A stretch of 64,000 bases of DNA from Palleronia pontilimi (lineage in GTDB: Bacteria; Pseudomonadota; Alphaproteobacteria; Rhodobacterales; Rhodobacteraceae): assembly GCF_016412875.1 (NCBI RefSeq), contig NZ_JAEKPD010000010.1, forward strand, positions 1 to 64,000, in the 5' to 3' direction. Positions 42,493 through 57,445 of the stretch are shown piece by piece (the stretch's first letter is position 1; the number at the start of each line of letters is the position of its first letter). The notes below the pieces were generated by a model, which saw only the letters and a program-made list of their open reading frames with translations, was not told the origin of the DNA and did not search any database. A program made the translations under genes and the position numbers.

Positions 42493-43674
42493 ATGAGAGA
42501 CCAAGCGGACCTTTCGGCCGAGCCGGTATTCTCGCAGCCCGTGCGCCAGATCACGACCATGATCGTCGTCCTGATCTTGGTGGCGATCGGCACCTATGTC
42601 GCCTATCCGAACGTGGCGCCCGTCTTCCTGGCCAACCCGCTTCTGAATGGCTTCATCCTGTTCGTCTTCTTCGTGGGCGTGCTGGCCTGCTTCTGGCAGG
42701 AATACCAGCTGATCCAGTCGGTGACCTGGATCGAGGATTTCGCCGAAGCAACGCCCGGCCATGAATTGACCCGTGCGCCGCGTCTGCTGGCGCCCCTGGC
42801 CGCACTGCTGCGCACGCGGCGCAACCTGCAGATATCGCCGACATCGGCCCGGTCCATCCTCGACTCGGTCGCCACGCGGATCGACGAGGCGCGCGACATC
42901 ACGCGATATATCGTCAACCTGCTGATTTTCCTTGGCCTTCTGGGCACGTTCTACGGTCTTGCGACCACGGTCCCGGCCATCGTCGAGACCATCCGCGCGC
43001 TGGCCCCCACCGAGGGCGAGGACGGGATGGCGGTCTTCGGACGGCTGATGAACGGTCTGGAATCGCAGCTGGGCGGCATGGGCGTCGCCTTCGCGTCGTC
43101 GCTTCTTGGGCTGGCCGGATCGCTGGTCGTCGGTCTTCTGGAGCTATTTGCCAGCCACGGGCAAAACCGCTTCTACCGCGAGCTGGAAGAATGGCTAAGC
43201 TCGATCACGCGGCTGGGATTCGCGGGCTCGGACACGGACACGCATGCGGGCGAGCAGGGCATGGTGGCGTCGGCCATGGAGCACCTGGTGGGCCAGATGG
43301 ACCGGCTGGAAGCCGTGCTGGCGGGCAGCCGCGACCAGCGCGCGCGCAGCGACGACGCGATGGAAAGCCTGGCCGAACATATCGACCGGCTTGCCACCCG
43401 GCTGGAACGCGACGACACCCTGCTGCCGGTGCTTGAGCGGATGATCGCCGGACAGGACAACCTGGCTTCGGCGTTCCAGGACGCCGGCGAGCATGGCGGC
43501 ATCGATGCCGAAAGCCGGATGCGTCTGCGCTCGATCGACGTGCAGCTTCTGCGCATCTCGGAAGAGCTGGCCGCGGGCCGCGCCGAGGCGACCGCCGAAT
43601 TGCGCCAGGAGTTGCGCCAGATGGGCCGGGCGATGGCGCGCGGCCCGCGAACCGAGCTGACCGGACGGGAGTGA
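42493..43674 (+). CDS. MotA/TolQ/ExbB proton-channel family protein
   Basis: 393 residues. Four hydrophobic helices are at about 18-41, 52-73, 137-160 and 190-217. The TM3 and TM4 segments (YIVNLLIFLGLLGTFYGLAT and LGGMGVAFASSLLGLAGSLV) match the ExbB/TolQ channel core. A cytoplasmic loop follows TM2, and a 170-residue C-terminal coiled-coil tail begins near EQGMVASAMEHLVGQMDRLE. It would form the stator ring around the MotB-like protein encoded four bases downstream and use proton motive force. No flagellar, Ton or Tol genes are nearby. Confidence 0.88.
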   Translation: MRDQADLSAEPVFSQPVRQITTMIVVLILVAIGTYVAYPNVAPVFLANPLLNGFILFVFFVGVLACFWQEYQLIQSVTWIEDFAEATPGHELTRAPRLLAPLAALLRTRRNLQISPTSARSILDSVATRIDEARDITRYIVNLLIFLGLLGTFYGLATTVPAIVETIRALAPTEGEDGMAVFGRLMNGLESQLGGMGVAFASSLLGLAGSLVVGLLELFASHGQNRFYRELEEWLSSITRLGFAGSDTDTHAGEQGMVASAMEHLVGQMDRLEAVLAGSRDQRARSDDAMESLAEHIDRLATRLERDDTLLPVLERMIAGQDNLASAFQDAGEHGGIDAESRMRLRSIDVQLLRISEELAAGRAEATAELRQELRQMGRAMARGPRTELTGRE

Positions 43675-43678
43675 CGCG

Positions 43679-45739
43679 ATGGCACTGACCCGCCGCTCGA
43701 CCCGCGCCGTCAATGCCTCGATCTGGCCGGGTTTCGTGGACGCGATGACGGCACTGTTGCTGGTGATGATGTTCGTGCTGACCATCTTCATGGTCGTGCA
43801 ATTCGTGCTGCGCGAAGAAATCTCGGGCCAGGAATCCCAGCTCAACGACCTGACATCACAGGTCGCGGGTTTGACCCAGGCGCTGGGACTGGCCGAGAGC
43901 CGGGCGTTCGAGGCCGAGACCGCCCGCGATGCGTTGCAGGCCACGACGGACGAGCAAGCCGACCTGATCGCCAGCCTGCAAGCCCGCACCGACGCCCAAT
44001 CCGAGCGCATCGCCAGCTTCGAAGAGCGCGTGGCGTCGCTTCTGACCCAGCGCGACACGGCCCGCGCGCGGGTGGCCGAATTGCAGGACGCCGAAGACCG
44101 GCTCATATCGCAGCAGGAGGCGCTGAACCTGGCGTTGGCCCAGGCGCGCGACGAGATCGACGCCGCCGCGGAAGAGGCGCGCCTGGCCGCCGCCCGGCGC
44201 GAGGCGCTGGAGGCGCTGACCGAGCAGCTGCGCGCCGATGTCGAAGCGGGGGCCCGGACGCAGGCCAGCCTGTCGGCCGAAAGGGAGGCGCTGGAGGCCG
44301 CGCTGTCCGAGGAAGAGGCCCGGCGCCTGACCGAGGCCGCCGCGGCACAGGCGCTGCGCGACCGACTGGCCGATGCGGATGCCGAGCTTTCGGCCATGAC
44401 GCTGGCGCTGGAAGAGCAGCGTGCCAGCGCGGAGGAAACGCTGACCTTGTTAGCAGCGGCCGAGGCGGCCCAGTCGGATCTGGATGAGCAATTGCTGGCG
44501 GCGCTGACCACGCGCGACGACCTGGCGCAGCGGTTGAGCGCCGCGCTGGCCGAGAACGAAGAGCTGGCCACGGCAGACGCCGAGTTGCAGCAGGCGCTGG
44601 ACGCGCAGGGCGAGGCCGAGGCCCAGGCCGATCGCACGCAGGCGCTGTTGCAGGCGGCCCTTGCGCGCGAAAGCGACAACGCCGCCGAACTGGCCGCCAT
44701 AGCGGATGCGCTGGAACAGGCGAAAGCCGCGCGCCTGGCGTTCCAGGGCGACCTGGAAGACGCGCGCGCCCGGCTGGCCGAAGCGCAGGCCGAACTGGAA
44801 GATCTGCGCGCGCAGGCCGGGCGCGAGGCGACCGAGCGCGACCGGCTGGCAGCCGCGCTTGCCGCCGCCCGGGCCGAAGCGGGCGCGTTGGCTAGCGCCA
44901 CGGACGCGCAGACCGCGCTGCGCGAGCAATTGTCCGAGGCGCTGGCGCTGAAGCTCGCGGCCGAAAATCGCGCCGCCGAACAGCTGTCCGAGGCGGAACG
45001 ACAGGCCGCTTTGCTGAGCACGGCCCGCGCCCAGTTGTCGGATGCCGAGGACAGCAACGCCGCGGCGCAGCGCCGGATGGCGGCACTGACCCAGCAGGTC
45101 GCCCGGCTGCGCCAGGAAATCGCCAACCTCCAGGGATTGCTGGACCTGGCCGCGGCCGAGGATGTGGCGCGCGACGTGCAGATCACCAACCTGGGCGCAC
45201 AGCTCAACGCCGCGCTGGCGCGTGAAGCGGTCGAGCAGAAGCGCCGCGCCGAGTTGGAGGCGGCGGAACGCGAACGGCTCGAGCGCTACCAGTCGGAATT
45301 CTTCGGACGCCTGCGCGACCTGCTGGGCGACCGGGAAGGCGTGCGGATCGTGGGCGACCGGTTCGTCTTCGACAGCGAGGTGCTGTTCCCGTCGGGCTCG
45401 GCCGATCTTTCGCCGGAAGGCCGCGCGCAGGTGGCACAGGTCGCCACCCTGTTGCAGGACGTGGCGGCCGATATCCCCGAAGGCATCGACTGGGTCATCC
45501 GCGTGGATGGCCATACGGACAATGTGCCGCTGAGCGGGCAGGGCGCCTTCGCGGACAATTGGGAACTGAGCCAGGCCCGCGCCCTGTCGGTGGTGCGGTT
45601 CATGTCCGACACGCTGGGCTTTCCGGCAGATCGCCTGGCGCCGACGGGGTTCGGGGAATACCAGCCGGTGACCTCGGGCGACAGCGAGGCGGCGCGCGCC
45701 CAGAACAGGCGGATCGAGTTGAAGCTGACCGAGCGTTAG
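43679..45739 (+). CDS. MotB-like OmpA-domain protein with very long coiled coil
   Basis: 686 residues. An N-terminal single transmembrane helix carries the proton-relay Asp in SIWPGFVDAMTALLLVMMFV (about residue 22), as in MotB. Residues about 50-535 are almost continuous Ala/Glu/Arg/Leu heptad sequence (e.g. LAEAQAELEDLRAQAGREAT). The C-terminal OmpA-like peptidoglycan-binding domain has FDSEVLFPSGSADLSPEG, VDGHTDNVPLSG and AQNRRIELKL. It pairs with the ExbB-like gene immediately upstream. The coil is far longer than needed to cross a periplasm if straight, so it must fold back or bundle. Cellular role unknown; a core envelope motor is inferred. Confidence 0.9.
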   Translation: MALTRRSTRAVNASIWPGFVDAMTALLLVMMFVLTIFMVVQFVLREEISGQESQLNDLTSQVAGLTQALGLAESRAFEAETARDALQATTDEQADLIASLQARTDAQSERIASFEERVASLLTQRDTARARVAELQDAEDRLISQQEALNLALAQARDEIDAAAEEARLAAARREALEALTEQLRADVEAGARTQASLSAEREALEAALSEEEARRLTEAAAAQALRDRLADADAELSAMTLALEEQRASAEETLTLLAAAEAAQSDLDEQLLAALTTRDDLAQRLSAALAENEELATADAELQQALDAQGEAEAQADRTQALLQAALARESDNAAELAAIADALEQAKAARLAFQGDLEDARARLAEAQAELEDLRAQAGREATERDRLAAALAAARAEAGALASATDAQTALREQLSEALALKLAAENRAAEQLSEAERQAALLSTARAQLSDAEDSNAAAQRRMAALTQQVARLRQEIANLQGLLDLAAAEDVARDVQITNLGAQLNAALAREAVEQKRRAELEAAERERLERYQSEFFGRLRDLLGDREGVRIVGDRFVFDSEVLFPSGSADLSPEGRAQVAQVATLLQDVAADIPEGIDWVIRVDGHTDNVPLSGQGAFADNWELSQARALSVVRFMSDTLGFPADRLAPTGFGEYQPVTSGDSEAARAQNRRIELKLTER

Positions 45740-45769
45740 GGCCCGGGATGTTTCGGAATGCCGGGTCGC

Positions 45770-46741
45770 TCACTCGACGCGCAACGTGACCGAGATCTCG
45801 TCGAGCACCCGATCCTTGCGCAGCATGGTGGCCGTTCCGCGGTAGCTGCCCGTCGGCCAGCCCCCCGCGTCCTGCCGTTTCCCGATGGCCCGAAAGAGCT
45901 GCGCCTGCGCCTTTTCCAGGTCGATCGCTTGCGAGATCACGGTGCCATCCGGCCCATCCAGCTCAAGGCGCAGGATGTCGCCCGGTCGCGCGCCGAACGC
46001 GTAAGCCCAGACGACCAGCGCATCGGCGTCGGGTCCCAGAGTATCCGCGCCCGCCGTGCCTGCCTTGATGGCATCGTAGTCCGGCACCGCGTCCGAAAAG
46101 CCCGCGGCGATCAGGCCACCGGGCTGGTAGGTCAGCGGGTTGCCCCAAAGCGTCTGGGGATCGGGCTCGCCGCAGGATACGATCCCGTCCGGGTTGAACG
46201 GGTCGATCACGCGACCATCCTGGCGCACGGATAAATGGACATGCGGGAAAACGGTCCGCCCGCTCAATCCCACCTGGCCCAGCACCGTGCCGGTGCCGAC
46301 GCGCTGGCCTTCTGACACGGCGATCGAGCCTTGGCGCAGGTGGCAATATTGTGTTTCCCAGCCGCCGCCGTGGCTGATCGCGACGCCATTTCCGCAATCC
46401 CGACCCTCGATCGTATCCGCATCGGCCGCATCCGCGCTCACGTCCGCCATGCCATCGCGCAAAGCGCGGACGGTGCCGGGCGCGGCGGCCAGGACGTCGA
46501 CGCCCGCCTCGAGCATGGCCCGCGACGGAAGTGCGAAATCGGTGCCCTTGTGACCGTCATAGGTGAGCGGGCCGCAGGTGAAGTCAGCGGCACCCGCGCC
46601 GGGGTCGGCATCGACATATTGCTGGATGAAACAGGGTCCGGTCAGGTCGCAATCGATCGGTGGCGACAGGATCGGGTCGCGCGCCCAGGCGGGCGAGGCA
46701 AGGGCGAGCGCGGCCAGAGTGAACCCCCGGCCGCGCCGCAT
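45770..46741 (-). CDS. M23 family metallopeptidase (LytM domain)
   Basis: 323 residues with a signal peptide (GFTLAALALASPAWA) and a lysostaphin-type zinc endopeptidase domain. Zinc ligands are in YDGHKGTDFAL (HxxxD) and VFPHVHLSVRQDG (HxH). NGVAISHGGGWETQYCHLRQ lies between. Several Cys (DCDLTGPCF, FTCGPL) suggest disulfides. The predicted role is cleavage of peptidoglycan cross-links in the periplasm. ATG 46741 lies one base after the clpA stop, so the two are translationally coupled, an unexpected pairing of cytosolic protease unfoldase and cell-wall enzyme. Confidence 0.93.
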   Translation of the reverse strand: MRRGRGFTLAALALASPAWARDPILSPPIDCDLTGPCFIQQYVDADPGAGAADFTCGPLTYDGHKGTDFALPSRAMLEAGVDVLAAAPGTVRALRDGMADVSADAADADTIEGRDCGNGVAISHGGGWETQYCHLRQGSIAVSEGQRVGTGTVLGQVGLSGRTVFPHVHLSVRQDGRVIDPFNPDGIVSCGEPDPQTLWGNPLTYQPGGLIAAGFSDAVPDYDAIKAGTAGADTLGPDADALVVWAYAFGARPGDILRLELDGPDGTVISQAIDLEKAQAQLFRAIGKRQDAGGWPTGSYRGTATMLRKDRVLDEISVTLRVE

Positions 46742-46742
46742 G

Positions 46743-49067
<2,325 letters not shown>

Positions 49068-49242
49068 GAGGGGTGCTCCTTTTATTGGGCGGGACGCTGA
49101 GGGGTCTGGGCCAGCATCGTCACCGTGGCCTTATATGGTTAAAGTCTGGTTGTTTATGGCCAGCCTTCAAGGGTTTTCTTTGCCGCATCCATCACAAATT
49201 AGGATAAGTTGCGTGAGAGGCAGTTGCGCCAGCGCAAACGTC

Positions 49243-50007
49243 TTAAAATCGATCTTTGCGGGACCGGATTTCGGCGAACACGTCGGCATCTTCGGCTTTT
49301 TGCATAGATAGGGCGTCTTTCACCGGTTGTAAGTGGGCCCGCAGGAACGGGTTTGTCGCACGCTCGTCGCGCAGGGTTGACGGCACGGTCGCCTCGCCGC
49401 GGGCGCGCTTGTCGCGGACCTCGTCGACGCGGGCTTGAAGTGCTTGGTTGTCGGGTTCGATGGTCAGGGCGAAATCGGCGTTATTTGAGGTATATTCGTG
49501 GCCGGAATAGACGATTGTATCGTCCGGCAGGTCGCGCAGCTTGCACAGGCTTTGCCACATCTGCGGCATCGTGCCCTCGAACACCCGGCCGCATCCCAGC
49601 GCCATCAGGCTGTCGGCGGTGAAGACGGCCTGCTGGGACGGCATGTGGAACGCGATGTGATTGATCGTGTGGCCCGAGACATCCATCACGTGCACGTCCG
49701 CGCCGCCGAACTGGAAGGTGTCGCCATCCGACACCGCCCGGTCGAGCGGGGGAAGGCGGTCGGCATCCGCCTTGCACCCCGTGACCTGCAGATCGGGGAA
49801 TGCGGAGCGGAGCGCGGGCAAGCCGTCCACGTGGTCGAAATGGTGGTGGGTCAGCCAGACCTCGTCCAGGGTCCAGCCCTTTTGCTCGAGCGCGGCAAGG
49901 ATCGGCGCGGCTTCCGGTGCGTCGACCAGCGCCGTGCGGCTGCCATCGTGGATCAGGAAGGCGTAATTATCCTCGCGGCAGGGGATCGTAAGGATGTCGA
50001 AGGGCAT
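49243..50007 (-). CDS. gloB: Hydroxyacylglutathione hydrolase (glyoxalase II)
   Basis: 254-residue metallo-beta-lactamase-fold enzyme releasing D-lactate from S-lactoylglutathione. The metal motif is [16 protein letters not shown] (THxHxDH). Further ligands are [30 protein letters not shown] and [16 protein letters not shown]. The C-terminal HAGH domain has [19 protein letters not shown] is ideally spaced (9 bases) from ATG 50007; ATG 50013 would leave only 3 bases. Divergent from the methyltransferase, a common alphaproteobacterial pairing. Confidence 0.95.
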   Translation of the reverse strand: MPFDILTIPCREDNYAFLIHDGSRTALVDAPEAAPILAALEQKGWTLDEVWLTHHHFDHVDGLPALRSAFPDLQVTGCKADADRLPPLDRAVSDGDTFQFGGADVHVMDVSGHTINHIAFHMPSQQAVFTADSLMALGCGRVFEGTMPQMWQSLCKLRDLPDDTIVYSGHEYTSNNADFALTIEPDNQALQARVDEVRDKRARGEATVPSTLRDERATNPFLRAHLQPVKDALSMQKAEDADVFAEIRSRKDRF

Positions 50008-50070
50008 GGGCATCCGCTCCTGAATGGGGCTAGGTTATGCAGAAAGGTAACGCGCGAAGAAGGCCCGGCA

Positions 50071-50844
50071 ATGCATCTGGACGTGCGCGATCTGCGCAGC
50101 TTCTACTATCGCACGGCGCTGGGGCGCGCGGCGCAAAAGGCGGTGCGCGACCAGGTGGTGAATGTCTGGCCCGCGGCCAAGGGCGAGACAGTGGTCGGTT
50201 TCGGATTCGCGGTGCCGGTCCTGCGGCCTTTCCTGGCCGATGCGCGCCGGGTCATCGCGCTGATGCCGGGACCGCAGGGGGTGATGCCCTGGCCCGCGGG
50301 CCAGCCCAACGTGTCGGTGCTGTCGGAAGAAACGCTCTGGCCGATCCAGACCGGGCAGGCCGACAAGCTGATCCTTTTGCACGGGCTCGAGACATCCGAG
50401 AACGCGAACGCCGTGCTGCGCGAAAGCTACCGGGTGCTGGGGCCGGGGGGCAGGGCGCTTTTCATCGTGCCGAACCGCGCGGGGCTGTGGTCGAGCAACG
50501 AGAACACGCCCTTCGGCTTCGGGCGGCCCTATTCGCTGGGCCAGCTCGAAGCGCAGTTGAAGGATTTCGACTTCATCCCCCAGCGGCACGTCGCCGCATT
50601 GTTCCAGCCCCCGACCGAACAGCGCTTCTGGATGCGCACGGGCAATCTGCTGGAACGGGCGGGCCGGTCGATCACGGGGCGCTTCGCGGGCGGGGTGCTG
50701 ATGGTCGAGGCGAAAAAGCAGGTGCCCGCGAAGGCGGGCGGCTCAGGGGTCGCGGTGCGCAGGCGCAGCCGGGTGCTGGAAGGATTGGGCGCACCCGCCC
50801 CCGAGCCCGCCCGCCGCGTGCCCCGGGACGCGGCCAAGGTCTGA
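50071..50844 (+). CDS. Class I SAM-dependent methyltransferase
   Basis: 257 residues with a SAM-binding fold: motif I region [14 protein letters not shown] (atypical, with Phe and Ala replacing later glycines), motif II-like [20 protein letters not shown], and a post-motif [20 protein letters not shown]. The basic C-terminal tail ([11 protein letters not shown]) could contact nucleic acid or membrane. GAAGAAGG 7 bases before ATG 50071 sets the start. Substrate unknown. The gene is divergent from gloB. Confidence 0.87.
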   Translation: MHLDVRDLRSFYYRTALGRAAQKAVRDQVVNVWPAAKGETVVGFGFAVPVLRPFLADARRVIALMPGPQGVMPWPAGQPNVSVLSEETLWPIQTGQADKLILLHGLETSENANAVLRESYRVLGPGGRALFIVPNRAGLWSSNENTPFGFGRPYSLGQLEAQLKDFDFIPQRHVAALFQPPTEQRFWMRTGNLLERAGRSITGRFAGGVLMVEAKKQVPAKAGGSGVAVRRRSRVLEGLGAPAPEPARRVPRDAAKV

Positions 50845-50939
50845 GCGGCGCCGCCACGGGCCGTCCGCGGCCTTTGTCTTGCGGCCGCGCGCCGCGGCGC
50901 TAGATTTCGCGGGGAGGGGCGACTGCCTTCCCCGATTCT

Positions 50940-50955
50940 GAAAATATCCCGGCGC
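50940..50955 (+). repeat. Intergenic repeat copy GAAAATATCCCGGCGC
   Basis: Identical to the copy at 2465-2481 except for one A in the A-run. Located about 95 bases after the methyltransferase stop, followed by a small GC-rich inverted repeat (CGCTTCGCGG). Confidence 0.5.
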
Positions 50956-50984
50956 CCGCTTCGCGGCTGCGCGCGGCGGCTGGA

Positions 50985-51014
50985 TTGCCAAAGCCCGGTT
51001 GCGGGGGGCATAAC
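50985..51014 (+). promoter_or_regulatory. Candidate promoter of atpHAGDC
   Basis: TTGCCA (50985-50990), 18-base spacer, CATAAC (51009-51014). It sits about 120 bases before the atpH start and is the best sigma-70-like pair in the gap. The -10 match is moderate. Confidence 0.35.
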
Positions 51015-51139
51015 GCTCTGCTAGAGCAAGCCCGATTTCGTCGATCACGACACCGTGCGCGACGAGCAGACAGAACAACCTGCCCTGTCCGGCCCCGGTG
51101 GCCCGTGTCGGGGTGGGACGCATCATCGAAAGGGTGGAC

Positions 51140-51699
51140 GTGTCCGAACCGGCTTCGATCTCAACTGGCATCGCCTCGCGCTATGCAACCGCCATCTTCG
51201 AACTGGCCCGCGACGAAGGTGCGCTCGACCAGGTCCGCCGCGACAGCGACACGCTGGCCTCGGCCCTGAACGACAGCGAGGATTTCCGCGACCTGATCCA
51301 TTCGCCGCTTTATTCCCGCGATCAGCAGCAGCAGGCCATCGGCGCGATCGCCGACAAGATGGGCTTGCACAAGATCACCGCCAACACGCTGCGACTGATG
51401 GCGTCCAAGCGCCGTCTGTTCGTGCTGAGCGGCCTGATTTCCGAGCTGCGCGACATGATCGCGCGCGAGAAGGGCGAGATCACCGCCGACGTGTCCGCCG
51501 CGACCGAGCTGTCGGACGCGCAGAAGAAGAAGCTGGCCGAGACGCTGAAGGCGTCCGTCGGCCGCGACGTGAACATCAATCTGAGCGTCGATGAATCCCT
51601 CATCGGCGGTCTTGTCGTCAAGGTAGGCTCGAAGATGATCGACACGTCGATCAAGTCGAAGCTGGCCGCACTCCAGAACACCATGAAAGAGGTCGGGTA

Positions 51700-51700
<1 letters not shown>
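51140..51700 (+). CDS. atpH: F1 ATP synthase subunit delta
   Basis: 186-residue stator subunit linking F1 to the peripheral stalk. Seen: [20 protein letters not shown] at the N-terminus and the family C-terminal [20 protein letters not shown] followed by [16 protein letters not shown] 51140 is chosen because GAAAGGG lies 5 bases upstream and the length then matches other alphaproteobacterial delta subunits. The upstream in-frame extension is not family-like. TAATG junction: its stop overlaps the atpA ATG by one base. Confidence 0.95.
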
Positions 51701-53238
<1,538 letters not shown>

Positions 53239-53260
53239 ATGTCCTTGAAGGGAAAGCACG

Positions 53261-55586
<2,326 letters not shown>

Positions 55587-55596
55587 CCGCCCTGAT

Positions 55597-55618
55597 GGGT
55601 CGGGCCCGTGCCCGACCC
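55597..55618 (+). repeat. Intercistronic hairpin between atpD and atpC
   Basis: GGGTCGGGC (55597-55605), loop CCGT, GCCCGACCC (55610-55618): a perfect 9-bp stem, 10 bases after the atpD stop and 22 bases before atpC. No T-run follows, so it is more likely an mRNA-stability or processing element than a terminator. Confidence 0.75.
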
Positions 55619-55640
55619 ACCCTTGAGACGAGGACCAGAA

Positions 55641-56078
55641 ATGGCCGAGAACATGAAATTCGAACTGGTCAGCCCGGAAAAGCGCGTCGCGTCAATGCGC
55701 GTGACCTCGGTGCGCATTCCCGGGACCGAGGGCGACCTGACCGCGATGCCGGACCACGCGCCGGTCATCACGACGCTGCGCCCGGGCGTGCTGCACGCCG
55801 AGGGCCCTGACGGCACCCATGAATACGTCGTCACCGGTGGGTTTGCCGAGATCGGGATCGACGGCGTTTCGGTGCTGGCCGAGGAAAGCCACCACCGCGA
55901 TGACATGACCCAGGAAAAGATCGACCGCATGGTCGAAGAAGCCGCGCGCAAGCACAACAAGGCCAAGCAGAACTTCGAAAACGAGCCCGGCCCGGTAGAC
56001 GATGCCGCGAAACTTCTGGCCGACATGATTGCCATGGGCGATCACATCGGGTTGTCACCAAAGCAACCGTCGCTTTAA
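55641..56078 (+). CDS. atpC: F1 ATP synthase subunit epsilon
   Basis: 145-residue regulatory subunit. N-terminal beta domain: [40 protein letters not shown] and [20 protein letters not shown]. The C-terminal helix ([20 protein letters not shown]) can engage F1 to limit ATP hydrolysis. ATG 55641 with GACGAGGA upstream; the preceding in-frame codons are not family-like. Last gene of the operon, closed by the terminator at 56087-56113. Confidence 0.97.
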   Translation: MAENMKFELVSPEKRVASMRVTSVRIPGTEGDLTAMPDHAPVITTLRPGVLHAEGPDGTHEYVVTGGFAEIGIDGVSVLAEESHHRDDMTQEKIDRMVEEAARKHNKAKQNFENEPGPVDDAAKLLADMIAMGDHIGLSPKQPSL

Positions 56079-56086
56079 GGTTGCAG

Positions 56087-56113
56087 GGCGGACCAGATCG
56101 GTCCGCCTTTTTT
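56087..56113 (+). terminator. Rho-independent terminator of the atp operon
   Basis: GGCGGACC (56087-56094), loop AGATC, GGTCCGCC (56100-56107), then six T residues. Perfect 8-bp stem, 8 bases after the atpC stop. Confidence 0.93.
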
Positions 56114-56132
56114 ACGGGCGACACCTTTCCCG

Positions 56133-56483
56133 ATGAAGCGGATTTCCACGACGAGTCTCGGGATCCAGTCCGGCAGGCACATGCTGTTTTCGGACTTCTC
56201 GGATAATGGTCCGATGTGGGCGGGATCGGGGCCGCGCGAGGTGCGCAAACAGGTCGCTTTTCCGCAGCCCTTCACGTCGGAGCCGCACGTTCAGGTGGCG
56301 ATTTCGCTGTGGGACATGGACAGCAAGACCAACGTGCGCATGGATCTTTCGGCTGAATCGATCACAGAGACGCATTTCACCATCGTTTTCAGGACCTGGG
56401 GTGACACCAGGCTGGCCCGGATCCGTGTCGAATGGACCGCCATCGGCGAAGTGTCGGATGACGACGCCTGGGATGTCGGCTGA
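56133..56483 (+). CDS. H-type lectin domain protein
   Basis: 116 residues forming a single H-type lectin domain: SGRHMLFSDFSDNGPMWAGS, REVRKQVAFPQPFTSEPHVQ, VAISLWDMDSKTNVRMDLSA, and FTIVFRTWGDTRLARIRVEW with a final acidic DDDAWDVG. H-type lectins bind sugars, notably N-acetylgalactosamine. No signal peptide, so a cytoplasmic location or an unusual export route must be assumed. It starts 20 bases after the atp terminator; similar placement behind atpC appears common in Rhodobacteraceae. Function unknown. Confidence 0.88.
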   Translation: MKRISTTSLGIQSGRHMLFSDFSDNGPMWAGSGPREVRKQVAFPQPFTSEPHVQVAISLWDMDSKTNVRMDLSAESITETHFTIVFRTWGDTRLARIRVEWTAIGEVSDDDAWDVG

Positions 56484-56575
56484 ACCCATCGCTTCAGTCA
56501 TTAATTCTGGCTCCGCCATATCTTGGACAATTTGCGTAGTTATGAAGGTATTCTGATCGAACGGATGCCTGGTCC

Positions 56576-57445
56576 ATGCTCAAACTTCCTTCACTTCGGC
56601 CGACCCTTCCGCAGGTGTTCATTCTGGCCACGTGCCTGGCGTTCTTCGCCTACATGGTCGCGGGCTATTACGCGGCACAGGATACCGCGTCGCGCCGCTT
56701 GGCCCTGCGCAACCTGCCGCCCGCGACCGTGTCGATCATCGAATTCGAACCCGCGCGGGATGTGGGACTGGCGCGCGAGGTCTCGGTTCGGGCCCAGATC
56801 GATCCCGCCTTCGCGATGCGTCGGTCGCTCTTGCTGGACGGCCAGTCCCGCATCGCGCTGATTGTCCCGATCCTGGCCCCCGAGCCGATGGAGTTCGTGG
56901 ATCCCGACATGATCTTCGGCTACATCGTCGTGCCGCTGCAGCGCGGGGAATCCGATGCCGAAGCCCTGCGGCGCACCTTGCCGGATCCGGATGAAAACGG
57001 CCTTTACGGCCAGATCCACACCATCGCCGGGCAGAGACTGAACCAGACCCGTCTTGCGGGCGGGATTTCCGAGACGATCGCCGGTTGGGGGCGGGTGACC
57101 AGCCGCTCTCCGGTCTTGATCCAGCCCTATGACGGGCCGCGCGAGGTCGCGCTGAGCCGCCAGCTTCGCGGTGGCTATCTGCGGATCTTCCTTTGGGCGA
57201 CGATCGCCCTTGCCGCTGCGTCGGTCACGCTGCTCGTGGCGCAGCATCGATTGCGGCTGGAACGTCGTCTCAGCCACGTTGCCAGGCACCGGCGGCCGGG
57301 GTCGGGCAAGCCGAACGGGGCAAAGGCGATGGCGCGTTTCGCCCCCCTGCGCGAACAGGAGCTGCTGGAAGATGCGGGTGATCCGCAGGGGCCGGTCAGC
57401 CTGATCGAGCGGATGCGGGCGCGGATCGGTCGGCAAATGTCCTAG
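56576..57445 (+). CDS. Two-helix membrane protein of unknown function
   Basis: 289 residues. An N-terminal helix (VFILATCLAFFAYMVAGYYA) and a second helix at about 203-222 (IFLWATIALAAASVTLLVAQ) bracket a periplasmic domain with PATVSIIEFEPARDVGLARE, LIVPILAPEPMEFVDPDMIF and GWGRVTSRSPVLIQPYDGPR. A basic, Pro/Gly-rich cytoplasmic tail follows (RRPGSGKPNGAKAM). No known domain recognised. ATG 56576. Its stop overlaps that of the convergent mipZ (CTAG). Confidence 0.78.
   Translation: MLKLPSLRPTLPQVFILATCLAFFAYMVAGYYAAQDTASRRLALRNLPPATVSIIEFEPARDVGLAREVSVRAQIDPAFAMRRSLLLDGQSRIALIVPILAPEPMEFVDPDMIFGYIVVPLQRGESDAEALRRTLPDPDENGLYGQIHTIAGQRLNQTRLAGGISETIAGWGRVTSRSPVLIQPYDGPREVALSRQLRGGYLRIFLWATIALAAASVTLLVAQHRLRLERRLSHVARHRRPGSGKPNGAKAMARFAPLREQELLEDAGDPQGPVSLIERMRARIGRQMS

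Larger units (their letters stand above)
50845..51139. other. Intergenic region before the ATP synthase operon
   Basis: About 295 bases without a credible gene. It holds an intergenic repeat copy (50940-50955), the candidate atp promoter (50985-51014) and a short inverted repeat GCTCTGCTAGAGC at about 51014-51026. Confidence 0.6.

Noticed and set aside
42493-45739. Zorya-type antiphage system (ZorA/ZorB)
   Set aside because: The MotA-like/MotB-like pair is reminiscent, but no ZorC, ZorD or ZorE is adjacent and the long coil is on the MotB-like rather than the MotA-like protein. Flanks are housekeeping genes.
49224-49237. TTGCGC hairpin after gloB as terminator
   Set aside because: Only 6 bp with a 2-base loop and no T-run on the relevant strand.
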